A stretch of DNA of 44,813 bases, taken from positions 1 to 44,813 of the IMG/VR virus record IMGVR_UViG_3300047382_000601; one strand, given 5' to 3'. Both the position numbers and the translations under genes were made by a program. This document shows positions 35,526 through 42,861 of this stretch, piece after piece (position 1 is the first letter of the stretch; the number at the start of each line of letters is the position of its first letter). This DNA comes from a virus. Under the pieces are notes generated by a model. It searched no databases. It had not been told where the DNA came from and worked only from the letters and a program-made list of their open reading frames with translations.

Positions 35526-36172
35526 TGTCTGGCAGATTTAAAAGACTAATAAACAACCCCATACAACGATCACAACATTTTTCTCCATACTGTTATTGGA
35601 TGGAGTCTTTTTCTAACGAAGAATTAGAAAAAATTCAAGTACTAATGGCATCACAAAAGCTTGAAGATGGAAAAGTTGGAAACAGAGATAATGATCCAGC
35701 TAAACAGGACGGAAGAAAATTAGAAGACGTTAGAAGATCTAAACTTGGATGGCAGTTTCCGAACGAAGATAATAATTTTATATTCCAAAGATTAAATAAT
35801 ATAATTGAAGCTGTAAATGAAGATTTTTATAACTTTGATTTAAATGGATACGAAGCATTTCAATATACAGAATATCATGCTGAAGACAAAGGCACATATG
35901 ACTGGCATATTGATTTAGAAACAGGTCCTCAGCAACTAGATCCTCATCAACGTAAATTATCATTAACATTATTATTAAACGAACCCGGTGTCGATTTTGA
36001 AGGTGGCGAGTTTATGATGGGAAGAACTTCAGATCCAAAGAATGACATAGTACCTTGTGCAAAAGGACAATGTATCTTATTTCCGTCTTTTGTAATGCAT
36101 AGAGTTGCACCTGTAACAAAAGGTGTTCGAAAATCAATAGTTATTTGGGTAAGAGGACCTAGATTTGTTTAA
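35525..36172 (+). CDS. Fe(II)/2-oxoglutarate oxygenase, prolyl-hydroxylase-like
   Basis: The 215-residue protein has a double-stranded beta-helix core. Visible residues are the iron ligands H128 and D130 in YDWHIDLE, the distal histidine H192 in FPSFVMHRVAPV, and the oxoglutarate-binding R202 in GVRKSIVIWVRGP. FEGGEFMMG at 158-166 is the usual EGGxF strand of the P4Hc/PKHD family. These enzymes hydroxylate protein side chains or small molecules with O2 and 2-oxoglutarate. It is the first gene of the accessory cassette and has an inverted-repeat leader. Its stop abuts the stop of a convergent oxygenase gene. Substrate unknown; the adjacent fibre proteins are one candidate. Confidence 0.88.
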   Translation: MSGRFKRLINNPIQRSQHFSPYCYWMESFSNEELEKIQVLMASQKLEDGKVGNRDNDPAKQDGRKLEDVRRSKLGWQFPNEDNNFIFQRLNNIIEAVNEDFYNFDLNGYEAFQYTEYHAEDKGTYDWHIDLETGPQQLDPHQRKLSLTLLLNEPGVDFEGGEFMMGRTSDPKNDIVPCAKGQCILFPSFVMHRVAPVTKGVRKSIVIWVRGPRFV

Positions 36173-36685
36173 TTAATTATTCCATTCGAAATAATTTAAA
36201 TTTAAAACAACTCGAGTGCGCTGATCTGTACACGTACTGCCTGTATGTAATAGATTACTATCAAATATTACTAATCTATTTTCTACAGCCTCGACAGATT
36301 GATGGTCTTTAAAATATGTCTTACCATTATTAGTGTTTACATAGTAGATAGCAGTCTTTCCTTTAAAATTTGTAATGTCTTCGTGATATTCGTGTATTAC
36401 ATTTTTATCTGCTCTCGGTATAAGATTTGCTTTTACTCTCATAATTGATGCAGGATTAATCTTGAAAAACAAAGGATCACAAATATCATTAAAATAGTTA
36501 CTACAAGGAGAATAATCTCGATATAAAGTATGCGTAAATTGATAATTATAAAAATCAAGAAATTCATCTTTATTTTCAGGACGAACAATATTACTATTAC
36601 AGAACCATGGAAAGTTTGCTCCTAAACAAATATCTTGTATTTGTTGAAATTCTTTTTGGTCTAAAAAATTATCAATTACATTCAT
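36173..36685 (-). CDS. Fe(II)/2-oxoglutarate oxygenase-like protein
   Basis: I choose the ATG at 36685 because MNVIDNFLD then aligns with MIQVYDDFLD of the paralog at 37907-38413; an upstream in-frame ATG exists at 36706. The 170-residue product has NFPWFCNSN near residue 24 and YQFTHTLY near 48. The iron site is H101 and D103 in HEYHEDI, with distal H147 in NLLHTGST and R158 in TRVVLNLNY. The paralog has the same landmarks. Small oxygenases of this type are common in marine phages. It faces its + strand neighbour with no gap, and a late promoter lies directly at its start. No ribosome site is visible. Substrate unknown. Confidence 0.8.
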   Translation of the reverse strand: MNVIDNFLDQKEFQQIQDICLGANFPWFCNSNIVRPENKDEFLDFYNYQFTHTLYRDYSPCSNYFNDICDPLFFKINPASIMRVKANLIPRADKNVIHEYHEDITNFKGKTAIYYVNTNNGKTYFKDHQSVEAVENRLVIFDSNLLHTGSTCTDQRTRVVLNLNYFEWNN

Positions 36686-36690
36686 AAAAG

Positions 36691-36698
36691 TATTTATA
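36691..36698 (-). promoter_or_regulatory. Late promoter TATAAATA (minus) at a gene start
   Basis: An exact TATAAATA on the minus strand is followed by CTTTT and the ATG at 36685, so a T4-like start would fall on the first base of the gene (leaderless RNA). The + strand of this 39-base gap also carries ACTAAATA (36712-36719) before the gene at 36725. Confidence 0.5.
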
Positions 36699-36724
36699 AT
36701 ATACATATATAACTAAATAATTTT

Positions 36725-37342
36725 ATGGCAGATACAAAAATACATAATTTATTTCCAACGCCTGTTTATACAACAGGGTTAGATTACATATTACCCCAAG
36801 ACGAACTTAATTTTATAAAATCTCAAGATTTTCAACAAAATAAGTATAATCACAGGTCAATAGATTCGTACCTTCTAGAAAGAGAAGAACTTTCTACTTT
36901 GCGTAATGAAATTGACAAGCATGTTCAGTTTTACTTTAAGGAAGTTTATCAACCTAATAACCAAGTATCGCTACATATAACACAGTCGTGGTGTAATAAA
37001 ACTTTTCCAGGAGAAATGCATCATAAACATGCCCATACTAACAGTATCGTAAGTGGAGTATACTATGTTAGTGCAAATTCAGATACAGATAGTATATGGT
37101 TTGATAAAGGAAATTTTGATTCTTTGCAAATAGAACCAGTTAATTTTAATATACATAATGCATCTTCATGGTATTTTCCTGTAAGCACGGGAATGTTAGT
37201 ATTATTTCCAAGCAGTCTTTTACATTATGTAGATGTTGTACAAGAAGATCAAGAAAGAGAATCGAGAATGAGTTTATCATTTAATACATTTATAAAAGGT
37301 TCAATCGGAAGCGAATTCTTTTTATCGGAGTTAAACTTATGA
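36725..37342 (+). CDS. Fe(II)/2-oxoglutarate oxygenase family 5-like protein
   Basis: The 205-residue protein starts with IHNLFPTPVYTTGLDYIL, the classic opening of the putative 2OG-Fe(II) oxygenase family often annotated PF13759. The core follows: QSWCNKTFPGEMHHKHAHTN with H102 and H104 as the HxH pair, SGVYYVSA, then TGMLVLFPSSLLHYVDV with H167, and R181 in RMSLSFNTF. The same landmarks appear in the minus-strand gene at 42182-42781. It overlaps the next gene by four bases (ATGA), so the two are translationally coupled. Activity is likely, but the target is unknown. No clear ribosome site is seen at the start. Confidence 0.85.
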   Translation: MADTKIHNLFPTPVYTTGLDYILPQDELNFIKSQDFQQNKYNHRSIDSYLLEREELSTLRNEIDKHVQFYFKEVYQPNNQVSLHITQSWCNKTFPGEMHHKHAHTNSIVSGVYYVSANSDTDSIWFDKGNFDSLQIEPVNFNIHNASSWYFPVSTGMLVLFPSSLLHYVDVVQEDQERESRMSLSFNTFIKGSIGSEFFLSELNL

Positions 37343-37905
37343 TTAACGATACAATTGACAAATATATAAAAGTTTATGAAAATATTATTGATGAAGATAC
37401 TTGTAATAATACAGTAAAAAGTTTGAAAAATGATGAGCTATGGGAAGATCATTATTTTAATAATAATACAACACAAGAAAGAGTTGCGTTTGTAGATGAT
37501 TTACAAATGTCTTGGAGTGATATAAAAGAAAAACAAACAATACAAGATAAACTTTACAAAGCTTTAGAAAATTATATTATTAATGATTTAGATTGTGAAT
37601 GGTTTGCAGGATGGCGTGGATACAGTCCGTTAAGATTTAATCGGTATAGTGAAAAGAAAAAAATGAAGTTACATTGTGATCATATACATGATCTTTTTGG
37701 GCCTGGTATAAACGGAATACCAATTTTAAGTATAGTAGGCGGGTTAAATAATGATTACGAAGGTGGCGAGTTTGTTATGTGGGATACAGTAATAGATATT
37801 CCTCCAGGTGCCGTTTTAATTTTTCCTAGTAACTTTATGTATCCTCACAAAGTAGAACCAGTAACAAAAGGAACTAGATATAGTTATGTTTCGTGGGTAT
37901 ATTAA
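37339..37905 (+). CDS. Fe(II)/2-oxoglutarate oxygenase, P4H-like
   Basis: The 188-residue protein contains SPLRFNRYSE, then H112 and D114 in KLHCDHIHD, NDYEGGEFVMW (138-148), GAVLIFPSNFMYPHKVEPV with H170, and R180 in GTRYSYVSWVY. This is a complete P4Hc-type active site. It is coupled to the preceding oxygenase through an ATGA overlap. It ends one base before the stop of a convergent oxygenase gene, so transcription from the two sides meets here with no terminator. Likely a hydroxylase; substrate unknown. Confidence 0.87.
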   Translation: MINDTIDKYIKVYENIIDEDTCNNTVKSLKNDELWEDHYFNNNTTQERVAFVDDLQMSWSDIKEKQTIQDKLYKALENYIINDLDCEWFAGWRGYSPLRFNRYSEKKKMKLHCDHIHDLFGPGINGIPILSIVGGLNNDYEGGEFVMWDTVIDIPPGAVLIFPSNFMYPHKVEPVTKGTRYSYVSWVY

Positions 37906-37906
37906 T

Positions 37907-38413
37907 TTACTTTATATAATTTAAATTTAAAACAATTCTATTTTTTGTATCTGTACTTGTGCTTCCGCTATGTTTTTTTGTAGTTGGAAATTCTAGGAAT
38001 CTATTTGATTTAGATAATACTTTTTCTTTCGACTCTTCAAATATTGTATATCCGTTATTATCATTTAAATAAAAAATACCAGTAGACATTATTTCATCTC
38101 TAGTACCTTCATAATCTGAATGATATCCGTGCTCGTGTATAGTTTCGCCGCTATATGAATTTAAATTTAATTTTATTTTAATAATTGCTAAAGGTTTTAT
38201 TTTAAATAATAGAGGTTCAAACACTTCAAAATATTTTGATGTAATTCTTTGATCTACAAAAAGTGTATGCGTAAGTTGATAATCTCGTAAATTTTCTTTA
38301 TGGGTTCCTAAAACTCCATTATTATAAAACCAGGGAATATCATCAAACATTACTTCATGTTGTATATTTTTAAAAATATTTTCGTCTAAAAAATCATCAT
38401 ATACTTGTATCAT
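37907..38413 (-). CDS. Fe(II)/2-oxoglutarate oxygenase-like protein, paralog of 36173-36685
   Basis: The 168-residue product shares with its paralog a MIQVYDDFLDENIF start, DIPWFYNNG, YQLTHTLFV, an HEHGYHSDYEG iron site (H98 and D100), distal H148 in KKHSGSTST, and R159 in NRIVLNLNYIK. It is the last gene of the minus-strand operon, and its start lies 17 bases inside the preceding gene, so coupled translation is likely. The two paralogs flank a + strand oxygenase pair, suggesting duplication and shuffling. Substrate unknown. Confidence 0.8.
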   Translation of the reverse strand: MIQVYDDFLDENIFKNIQHEVMFDDIPWFYNNGVLGTHKENLRDYQLTHTLFVDQRITSKYFEVFEPLLFKIKPLAIIKIKLNLNSYSGETIHEHGYHSDYEGTRDEIMSTGIFYLNDNNGYTIFEESKEKVLSKSNRFLEFPTTKKHSGSTSTDTKNRIVLNLNYIK

Positions 38414-39026
38414 TTTTTAACCTTTTATAAAAAAATAATTGTACTAATCTAGAATTTTGTAAATTATTTCCAAAATTAACTCCATGACTATGCCATAAAT
38501 GGCTATCAAATAATACCAGTCTATTAAATTTGTAAGGTATTCTGCAATATCGTTCCCATTTTGATCTATCAAGACAATCGCCATAAATCATTTCGTTTAC
38601 GAAATTTTCATAACCTGGAAATCCTAGTTGTTTAACTTCTTCTAAATTTTTTGGTCCTTTATCGATTCCTAATATTTTGTGTGTATAAAAACTAGTGCCA
38701 GCATTATTTGTACATTGATTAGGCGGATTTAAAAACAATACACCTCCGTAGTCAAAGTCTGGATCTATATGTATATCTTGTGCAGCATCTGCATCTTCGT
38801 GAGAAATACGAAAATACCCAGCTTGCATGTCTCTTGGATTTTCTAATTTTGTATTTAAGATACCTTCGATATTTTTATGCATTTCATTATTGTATAAAAA
38901 TCCTAAAGAATTTAAACCAGGATATGTAGAACCTTCTAGTTTTTTATATTCTAATTCTAAGGCACGTTGTCTTATTTCCCAAGGGTTATCGTAAAAATCG
39001 TCAATTATAATATAATTAGTTTTCAT
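38397..39026 (-). CDS. DUF6445-like oxygenase-fold protein
   Basis: The start is taken at the ATG at 39026; a GTG at 39038 is an alternative. The 209-residue protein opens IIIDDFYDNPWEIRQRALE and has STYPGLNS near residue 33. Both are typical of the DUF6445 family, which has the Fe(II)/2-oxoglutarate oxygenase fold. H86 and D88 in IHIDPD, H179 or H181 in LWHSHGV, and R193 in NSRLVQLFF form a plausible active site. It overlaps the carbamoyltransferase gene by 11 bases upstream and the last operon gene downstream. DUF6445 proteins often sit near halogenase-like genes in bacteria, which fits its place here (recalled context, not checked). Confidence 0.78.
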   Translation of the reverse strand: MKTNYIIIDDFYDNPWEIRQRALELEYKKLEGSTYPGLNSLGFLYNNEMHKNIEGILNTKLENPRDMQAGYFRISHEDADAAQDIHIDPDFDYGGVLFLNPPNQCTNNAGTSFYTHKILGIDKGPKNLEEVKQLGFPGYENFVNEMIYGDCLDRSKWERYCRIPYKFNRLVLFDSHLWHSHGVNFGNNLQNSRLVQLFFYKRLKNDTSI

Positions 39027-40728
39027 AAAGGTTCTCACTATGTATTAAGGTGTTAATTTCAGGTAGATATAAATATTCTATTTTACTATTTCTTATAGAT
39101 TCTAATGCGTCTTGTACTGTATGCACAATAGGATCGCCTGCTAGATTAAATGATGTATTAAAAAGTAAAGGAATATTTGTAATTTTATAAAACTCGTTAA
39201 TTAAATTATAATAATTTTTATTTTGTTCTATATTTACAGTTTGTACTCTACAAGTTCCATCAACATGTATTACACTAGGAATTATTTTTTCTATATCTTT
39301 ATTGCACTCAAGGGCAAACATCATATAAGGGGAAGAATTTTGACCTTTAAAATCAAACCAGTTTTTTGCATGTTCTTCAAGTATACTACATGCAAACGGT
39401 CTAAAGCTTTCTCTTCCTTTTACAGTATTAACTATATCTTTACCATCTATTATACTAGGATTAAATAATAAACTTCTATTTCCTAATGCTCTAGGACCAG
39501 CTTCTCCCTTTCCGTGGAAATACGATACAATTGCGCCTTTGGCAATAAGTTCAGCAATATCTTGATCAGTAACTTTTTTTTCAGATTCAAAATCAAGTAA
39601 ATTATAATTGTATTGGGGATCTGTTCCGCAATTGTAAATATTGAAAGATGTCTTTATGTTGTCTTCTAATAGATACAGATTGCAAATTCCTATACTATTA
39701 CCTTCATCGCCGCATACAGGTTCAATAAAAATATTAATATCAGAGTCTAATTTAGATAACAGTTTACCATTTCCTACTACATTTAATGCAGTTCCTCCAG
39801 ACATTACTAAATTCTTTTTTCCTGTTTCCTTTAGATATTTTAATATTAAATTATGTTGTTTCTCTTCAAACGATTTTTGTACTTTATAAGCAAAGTTTTT
39901 CTTCTTTTGTTCTGTTGCTAGATACGGATATTTTTCATAGTTAAATTCGTTATTATATATATTAAAGTGATCTAGTGTAAAAACGTCCATGTTAATTTTA
40001 TAATCATCAAAGAGTACATCTGGTAATTCGCTGTCGATAGTTCCGTAACTTTGAAGTCCCATTAATTTGCCGCCATCATCAGTAAATCCGCAACACTGCC
40101 CTGTTATAGTATATAATAATCCTAAATCGAAGTGATTAGTAATGTTAAATTTTGTATCTTTATACAGGCCATTTGCTGGAAACGCATAAGCCTTTTCATA
40201 TTCGTGATCTACAATAGGAAATATATCTGTTTCAATTTCTAAATTTTTTGCTGTATGATAGTGAGAAAACAAATTTTTATACACACAACAAAAGCCCTTA
40301 TCTTTTGAATACTCATATATACTAGTAGTTTCTACACTTTCATAACCGTTTGATAGCATATACGATGACCCTTTTCCATCTTGTACAAACACAAGAGCAT
40401 CATCGAAGCCGCTATCGTTTACAGCCTTTGCAGCATGAACTAAATGGTGTGATTTATAATAACCGTACCACTCTTCTATATTAAAACCGCTTTTATTAAG
40501 AAAGTTTAACAAATAAAAACCGTTATTAATATTATAATTATAACCTGTTACAAGTAATAAATCTATTTTTGTTTCTATTTTTTTTATTTCTTCTAGACAA
40601 AGATAAGGAATACCGCTATCGTTTTTTAATCTAGATAGTCTTTCTTCTTGATTAAAATATATTAATTCATTATCTACTATTAGACAAGCAGAACAATGTG
40701 AATTAAAGTTAACCCCTAGTATGTTCAT
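39016..40728 (-). CDS. O-carbamoyltransferase, NodU/TobZ family
   Basis: The 570-residue protein is the full family length. The N-terminal domain starts MNILGVNFNSHCSACLIVDN (H11) with QEERLSRLKND. The middle has HLVHAAKAVNDSGFDDALVF and VMSGGTALNVVGNGKL. The C-terminal domain has EPVCGDEGNSIG, GKGEAGPRALGNRSLLFNP (about residue 400) and GRESFRPFACSILE, ending with LLFNTSFNLAGDPIV. These are hallmarks of enzymes that make carbamoyl-adenylate from carbamoyl phosphate and ATP and transfer the carbamoyl group to a hydroxyl of a sugar or natural product. The start overlaps the halogenase stop as ATGA. In a phage it may modify a glycan or a hydroxylated product of its oxygenase neighbours. Confidence 0.93.
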   Translation of the reverse strand: MNILGVNFNSHCSACLIVDNELIYFNQEERLSRLKNDSGIPYLCLEEIKKIETKIDLLLVTGYNYNINNGFYLLNFLNKSGFNIEEWYGYYKSHHLVHAAKAVNDSGFDDALVFVQDGKGSSYMLSNGYESVETTSIYEYSKDKGFCCVYKNLFSHYHTAKNLEIETDIFPIVDHEYEKAYAFPANGLYKDTKFNITNHFDLGLLYTITGQCCGFTDDGGKLMGLQSYGTIDSELPDVLFDDYKINMDVFTLDHFNIYNNEFNYEKYPYLATEQKKKNFAYKVQKSFEEKQHNLILKYLKETGKKNLVMSGGTALNVVGNGKLLSKLDSDINIFIEPVCGDEGNSIGICNLYLLEDNIKTSFNIYNCGTDPQYNYNLLDFESEKKVTDQDIAELIAKGAIVSYFHGKGEAGPRALGNRSLLFNPSIIDGKDIVNTVKGRESFRPFACSILEEHAKNWFDFKGQNSSPYMMFALECNKDIEKIIPSVIHVDGTCRVQTVNIEQNKNYYNLINEFYKITNIPLLFNTSFNLAGDPIVHTVQDALESIRNSKIEYLYLPEINTLIHSENLYEN

Positions 40729-42185
40729 CTAGTTTCTAACCACTTTAAAAATTGTGTATGATTAACTGCTATAGTTTTATCTTTTTCGTCTATAAGATTT
40801 TTATATTCTTCGATGCTAGGATTTATATTTTGATAATTATCCATATTAATAGAATCTATGTATTCTAAACCGTGTCCTACTTGTGTATAACTTGTTATAC
40901 CAAAGTGTCCTGGAATTTTTATATTACCGATATCCATAAATTTTAAATCTCCTGTTTTGAGTTTGTCAAAAATATGTTTCCATTTTTCTGGTACAGGATG
41001 TTTTTCTTTAAATTCCTTCCAAAACAACGTATCTGATCTTTTTGTAAAATAATGTAAGTATACAAATAACGATTTATATTCGATACTATTTCCAATCATT
41101 TCGTTATATAAATCTCTAGGAGTGTCTTTGTCAAGGTCATTTAAGAAATGTTTTAACTCTTCTAATTGGTTTAGAGTTTGCCATATAGAAGTTGACTCTA
41201 AAGGTTCTAAGAAACTACCAGCAAGACCTAGTGCAATACAATTTTTAACCCATAAATTTTTAAATCTTCCCGGATCAAATGGAATAGTTCTTCTAACATC
41301 TAATTTCTGATTATAAAATTCTTCTGCTTCGAGTAATGCTTCTTCATCTGAAATATAATCTGAATCGTATATATAACCTGATCCTATTCTATGCTGTAAT
41401 GGTATTTTCCAACTCCATCCGTATTTTAATGCAATAGCACTAGTAAACGGTTCTACATCGTCTTGAGGTGGCAACCAAAAATGTATACCTTTTTTCATAG
41501 GCATATAATCTCTAAAACTAATCCAGTCTTCTTTGTAAAATTTTCCTATTATTTCTCTTCTAAATCCTGTACAGTCAAAAACAAAATCACAATTTAAATC
41601 TTTACTAGATTCTAATTTTATTATAGATACAAAATTTCTATCATCCGATTCAACACCTATAATTTTATCTTCAACGACATTAATACCTCTTTCAATTCCG
41701 ATTTTATTTAAATAAGAAGCCATTTCAGCAGCATCAAAATGTAGAGCCCAGTCTGTATTATAAACATCTACTTTATTTTGATATGCTATTTTTGTTTGGT
41801 ATATATATTCGTCAAAAGGTAAATTCTTTGATATTAAAAGTTTATGATAATAATCTAAACATTTTGAGTCAAAGATATTATCTATTTTAAAATCAACTAG
41901 TTTATCATCAAACGCATGCATGTATCGATTTCCGTCACCGTTCCAATTTTCAAAATTGATTCCATTCTTTATTCCTCCCTTTATATGAGGTATTATATCT
42001 AGTGGGTGTATATCTAATGAATCTAAAAAATCTAAAATTTTTGGTGTTGTTGCTTCGCCTACACCTATTATTCCTATTTCTTTATTTTGTATTACAGTTA
42101 CATTAGACTGTGGAAATATTTTTTTCATATACAATGCTGCAAACCAGCCCGCAGTGCCGCCGCCTGCGATCACTAAATTTTTCAT
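40725..42185 (-). CDS. FAD-dependent tryptophan-halogenase family enzyme, canonical motifs
   Basis: The 486-residue protein has the dinucleotide motif VIAGGGTAGWFAALYM (5-20), GVGEATTPKI (41-50), the lysine K73 in IKNGINFENW (in the place of the catalytic lysine K79 of PrnA), DCTGFRR (204-210), the WSWKIP motif at 257-262 and FLEPLESTSI with E330. WxWxIP is the signature that separates flavin halogenases from monooxygenases. Such enzymes use FADH2, O2 and halide to halogenate aromatic substrates. It needs a flavin reductase, which is not seen here and could come from the host. It is coupled by ATGA overlaps on both sides, between an oxygenase and the carbamoyltransferase. Phage halogenases have been reported in cyanophage; the natural substrate is unknown. 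Confidence 0.92.
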   Translation of the reverse strand: MKNLVIAGGGTAGWFAALYMKKIFPQSNVTVIQNKEIGIIGVGEATTPKILDFLDSLDIHPLDIIPHIKGGIKNGINFENWNGDGNRYMHAFDDKLVDFKIDNIFDSKCLDYYHKLLISKNLPFDEYIYQTKIAYQNKVDVYNTDWALHFDAAEMASYLNKIGIERGINVVEDKIIGVESDDRNFVSIIKLESSKDLNCDFVFDCTGFRREIIGKFYKEDWISFRDYMPMKKGIHFWLPPQDDVEPFTSAIALKYGWSWKIPLQHRIGSGYIYDSDYISDEEALLEAEEFYNQKLDVRRTIPFDPGRFKNLWVKNCIALGLAGSFLEPLESTSIWQTLNQLEELKHFLNDLDKDTPRDLYNEMIGNSIEYKSLFVYLHYFTKRSDTLFWKEFKEKHPVPEKWKHIFDKLKTGDLKFMDIGNIKIPGHFGITSYTQVGHGLEYIDSINMDNYQNINPSIEEYKNLIDEKDKTIAVNHTQFLKWLETR

Positions 42186-42781
42186 GTGTTATCCTCTAAT
42201 AATGCTACGTTAAACGCAATAGAAATTCTATCTACATCTGTGTTGTTCGGTTCAACAAAATGCTCTGCCCATGACGGAAATAATATCATTGTACCGGGTT
42301 CTGTAGGAATACTATATACACTTGATGTTGTAGGATTAAACTGGTCTATTAACTCTTTTTCTATATGATATTGTTGCTGTACACAAGGTGTAGTAAATAC
42401 TATATTTCCATCTTCCGCTGATTTTTTTATATAATACGTTCCAGAAAATATACTACCAGGATGTAAATGCGGGCGATTAAAAGATCCGTTAGAATTAATA
42501 TTAAGCCATATATTGTTTATTTTTGGAATTAAGTGTTTTTTAAATCCTAAGTTATTTTTTAATTCATTACATGCGTCTTCTATTATAGAACATAGCTTTT
42601 CAACTTCAGAATTTTGTTCTTCTAAAGTATCGCTTTGCCAGCCCTTCCAGTTACTTTTTTCTACACCGTTATCTTTTTCTCTTTGCAAGTATGCATACTC
42701 TTCTAAAGAATCATTGTCGATATTAAGATTTTTTAAAGTAGTTAGATATGTTGAAAAAAGATATTCAAAATTTAATTCCAT
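42182..42781 (-). CDS. Fe(II)/2-oxoglutarate oxygenase family 5-like protein
   Basis: I place the start at the ATG at 42781, which has a perfect AAGGAG site seven bases upstream; an upstream in-frame ATG at 42808 lacks one. The 199-residue product has IPKINNIWLNINSNGSF, then RPHLHPGSIFSGTYYIKK with H105 and H107, TEPGTMILFPSWAEHFVEP with H174, and R185 in DRISIAFNV. These match the family of the gene at 36725. It is the first gene of the five-gene minus operon and overlaps the halogenase ATG (ATGA). A late promoter lies 60 bases upstream. Confidence 0.86.
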   Translation of the reverse strand: MELNFEYLFSTYLTTLKNLNIDNDSLEEYAYLQREKDNGVEKSNWKGWQSDTLEEQNSEVEKLCSIIEDACNELKNNLGFKKHLIPKINNIWLNINSNGSFNRPHLHPGSIFSGTYYIKKSAEDGNIVFTTPCVQQQYHIEKELIDQFNPTTSSVYSIPTEPGTMILFPSWAEHFVEPNNTDVDRISIAFNVALLEDNT

Positions 42782-42840
42782 ATGAACTCCTTGCAGAGTA
42801 TTTACCATAAATAAAGTACCCAGTTAATTTTTTAGATACA

Positions 42841-42848
42841 TATTTATA
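42841..42848 (-). promoter_or_regulatory. Late promoter TATAAATA (minus) for the five-gene operon
   Basis: An exact minus-strand TATAAATA lies in the divergent gap between the minus operon and the + halogenase gene. A start near 42835 gives a leader of about 54 bases. The + strand of the same stretch reads TATATAAA (42845-42852) shortly before the ATG at 42862, so it may serve both directions. Confidence 0.6.
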
Positions 42849-42861
42849 TAAAGGATAATTT

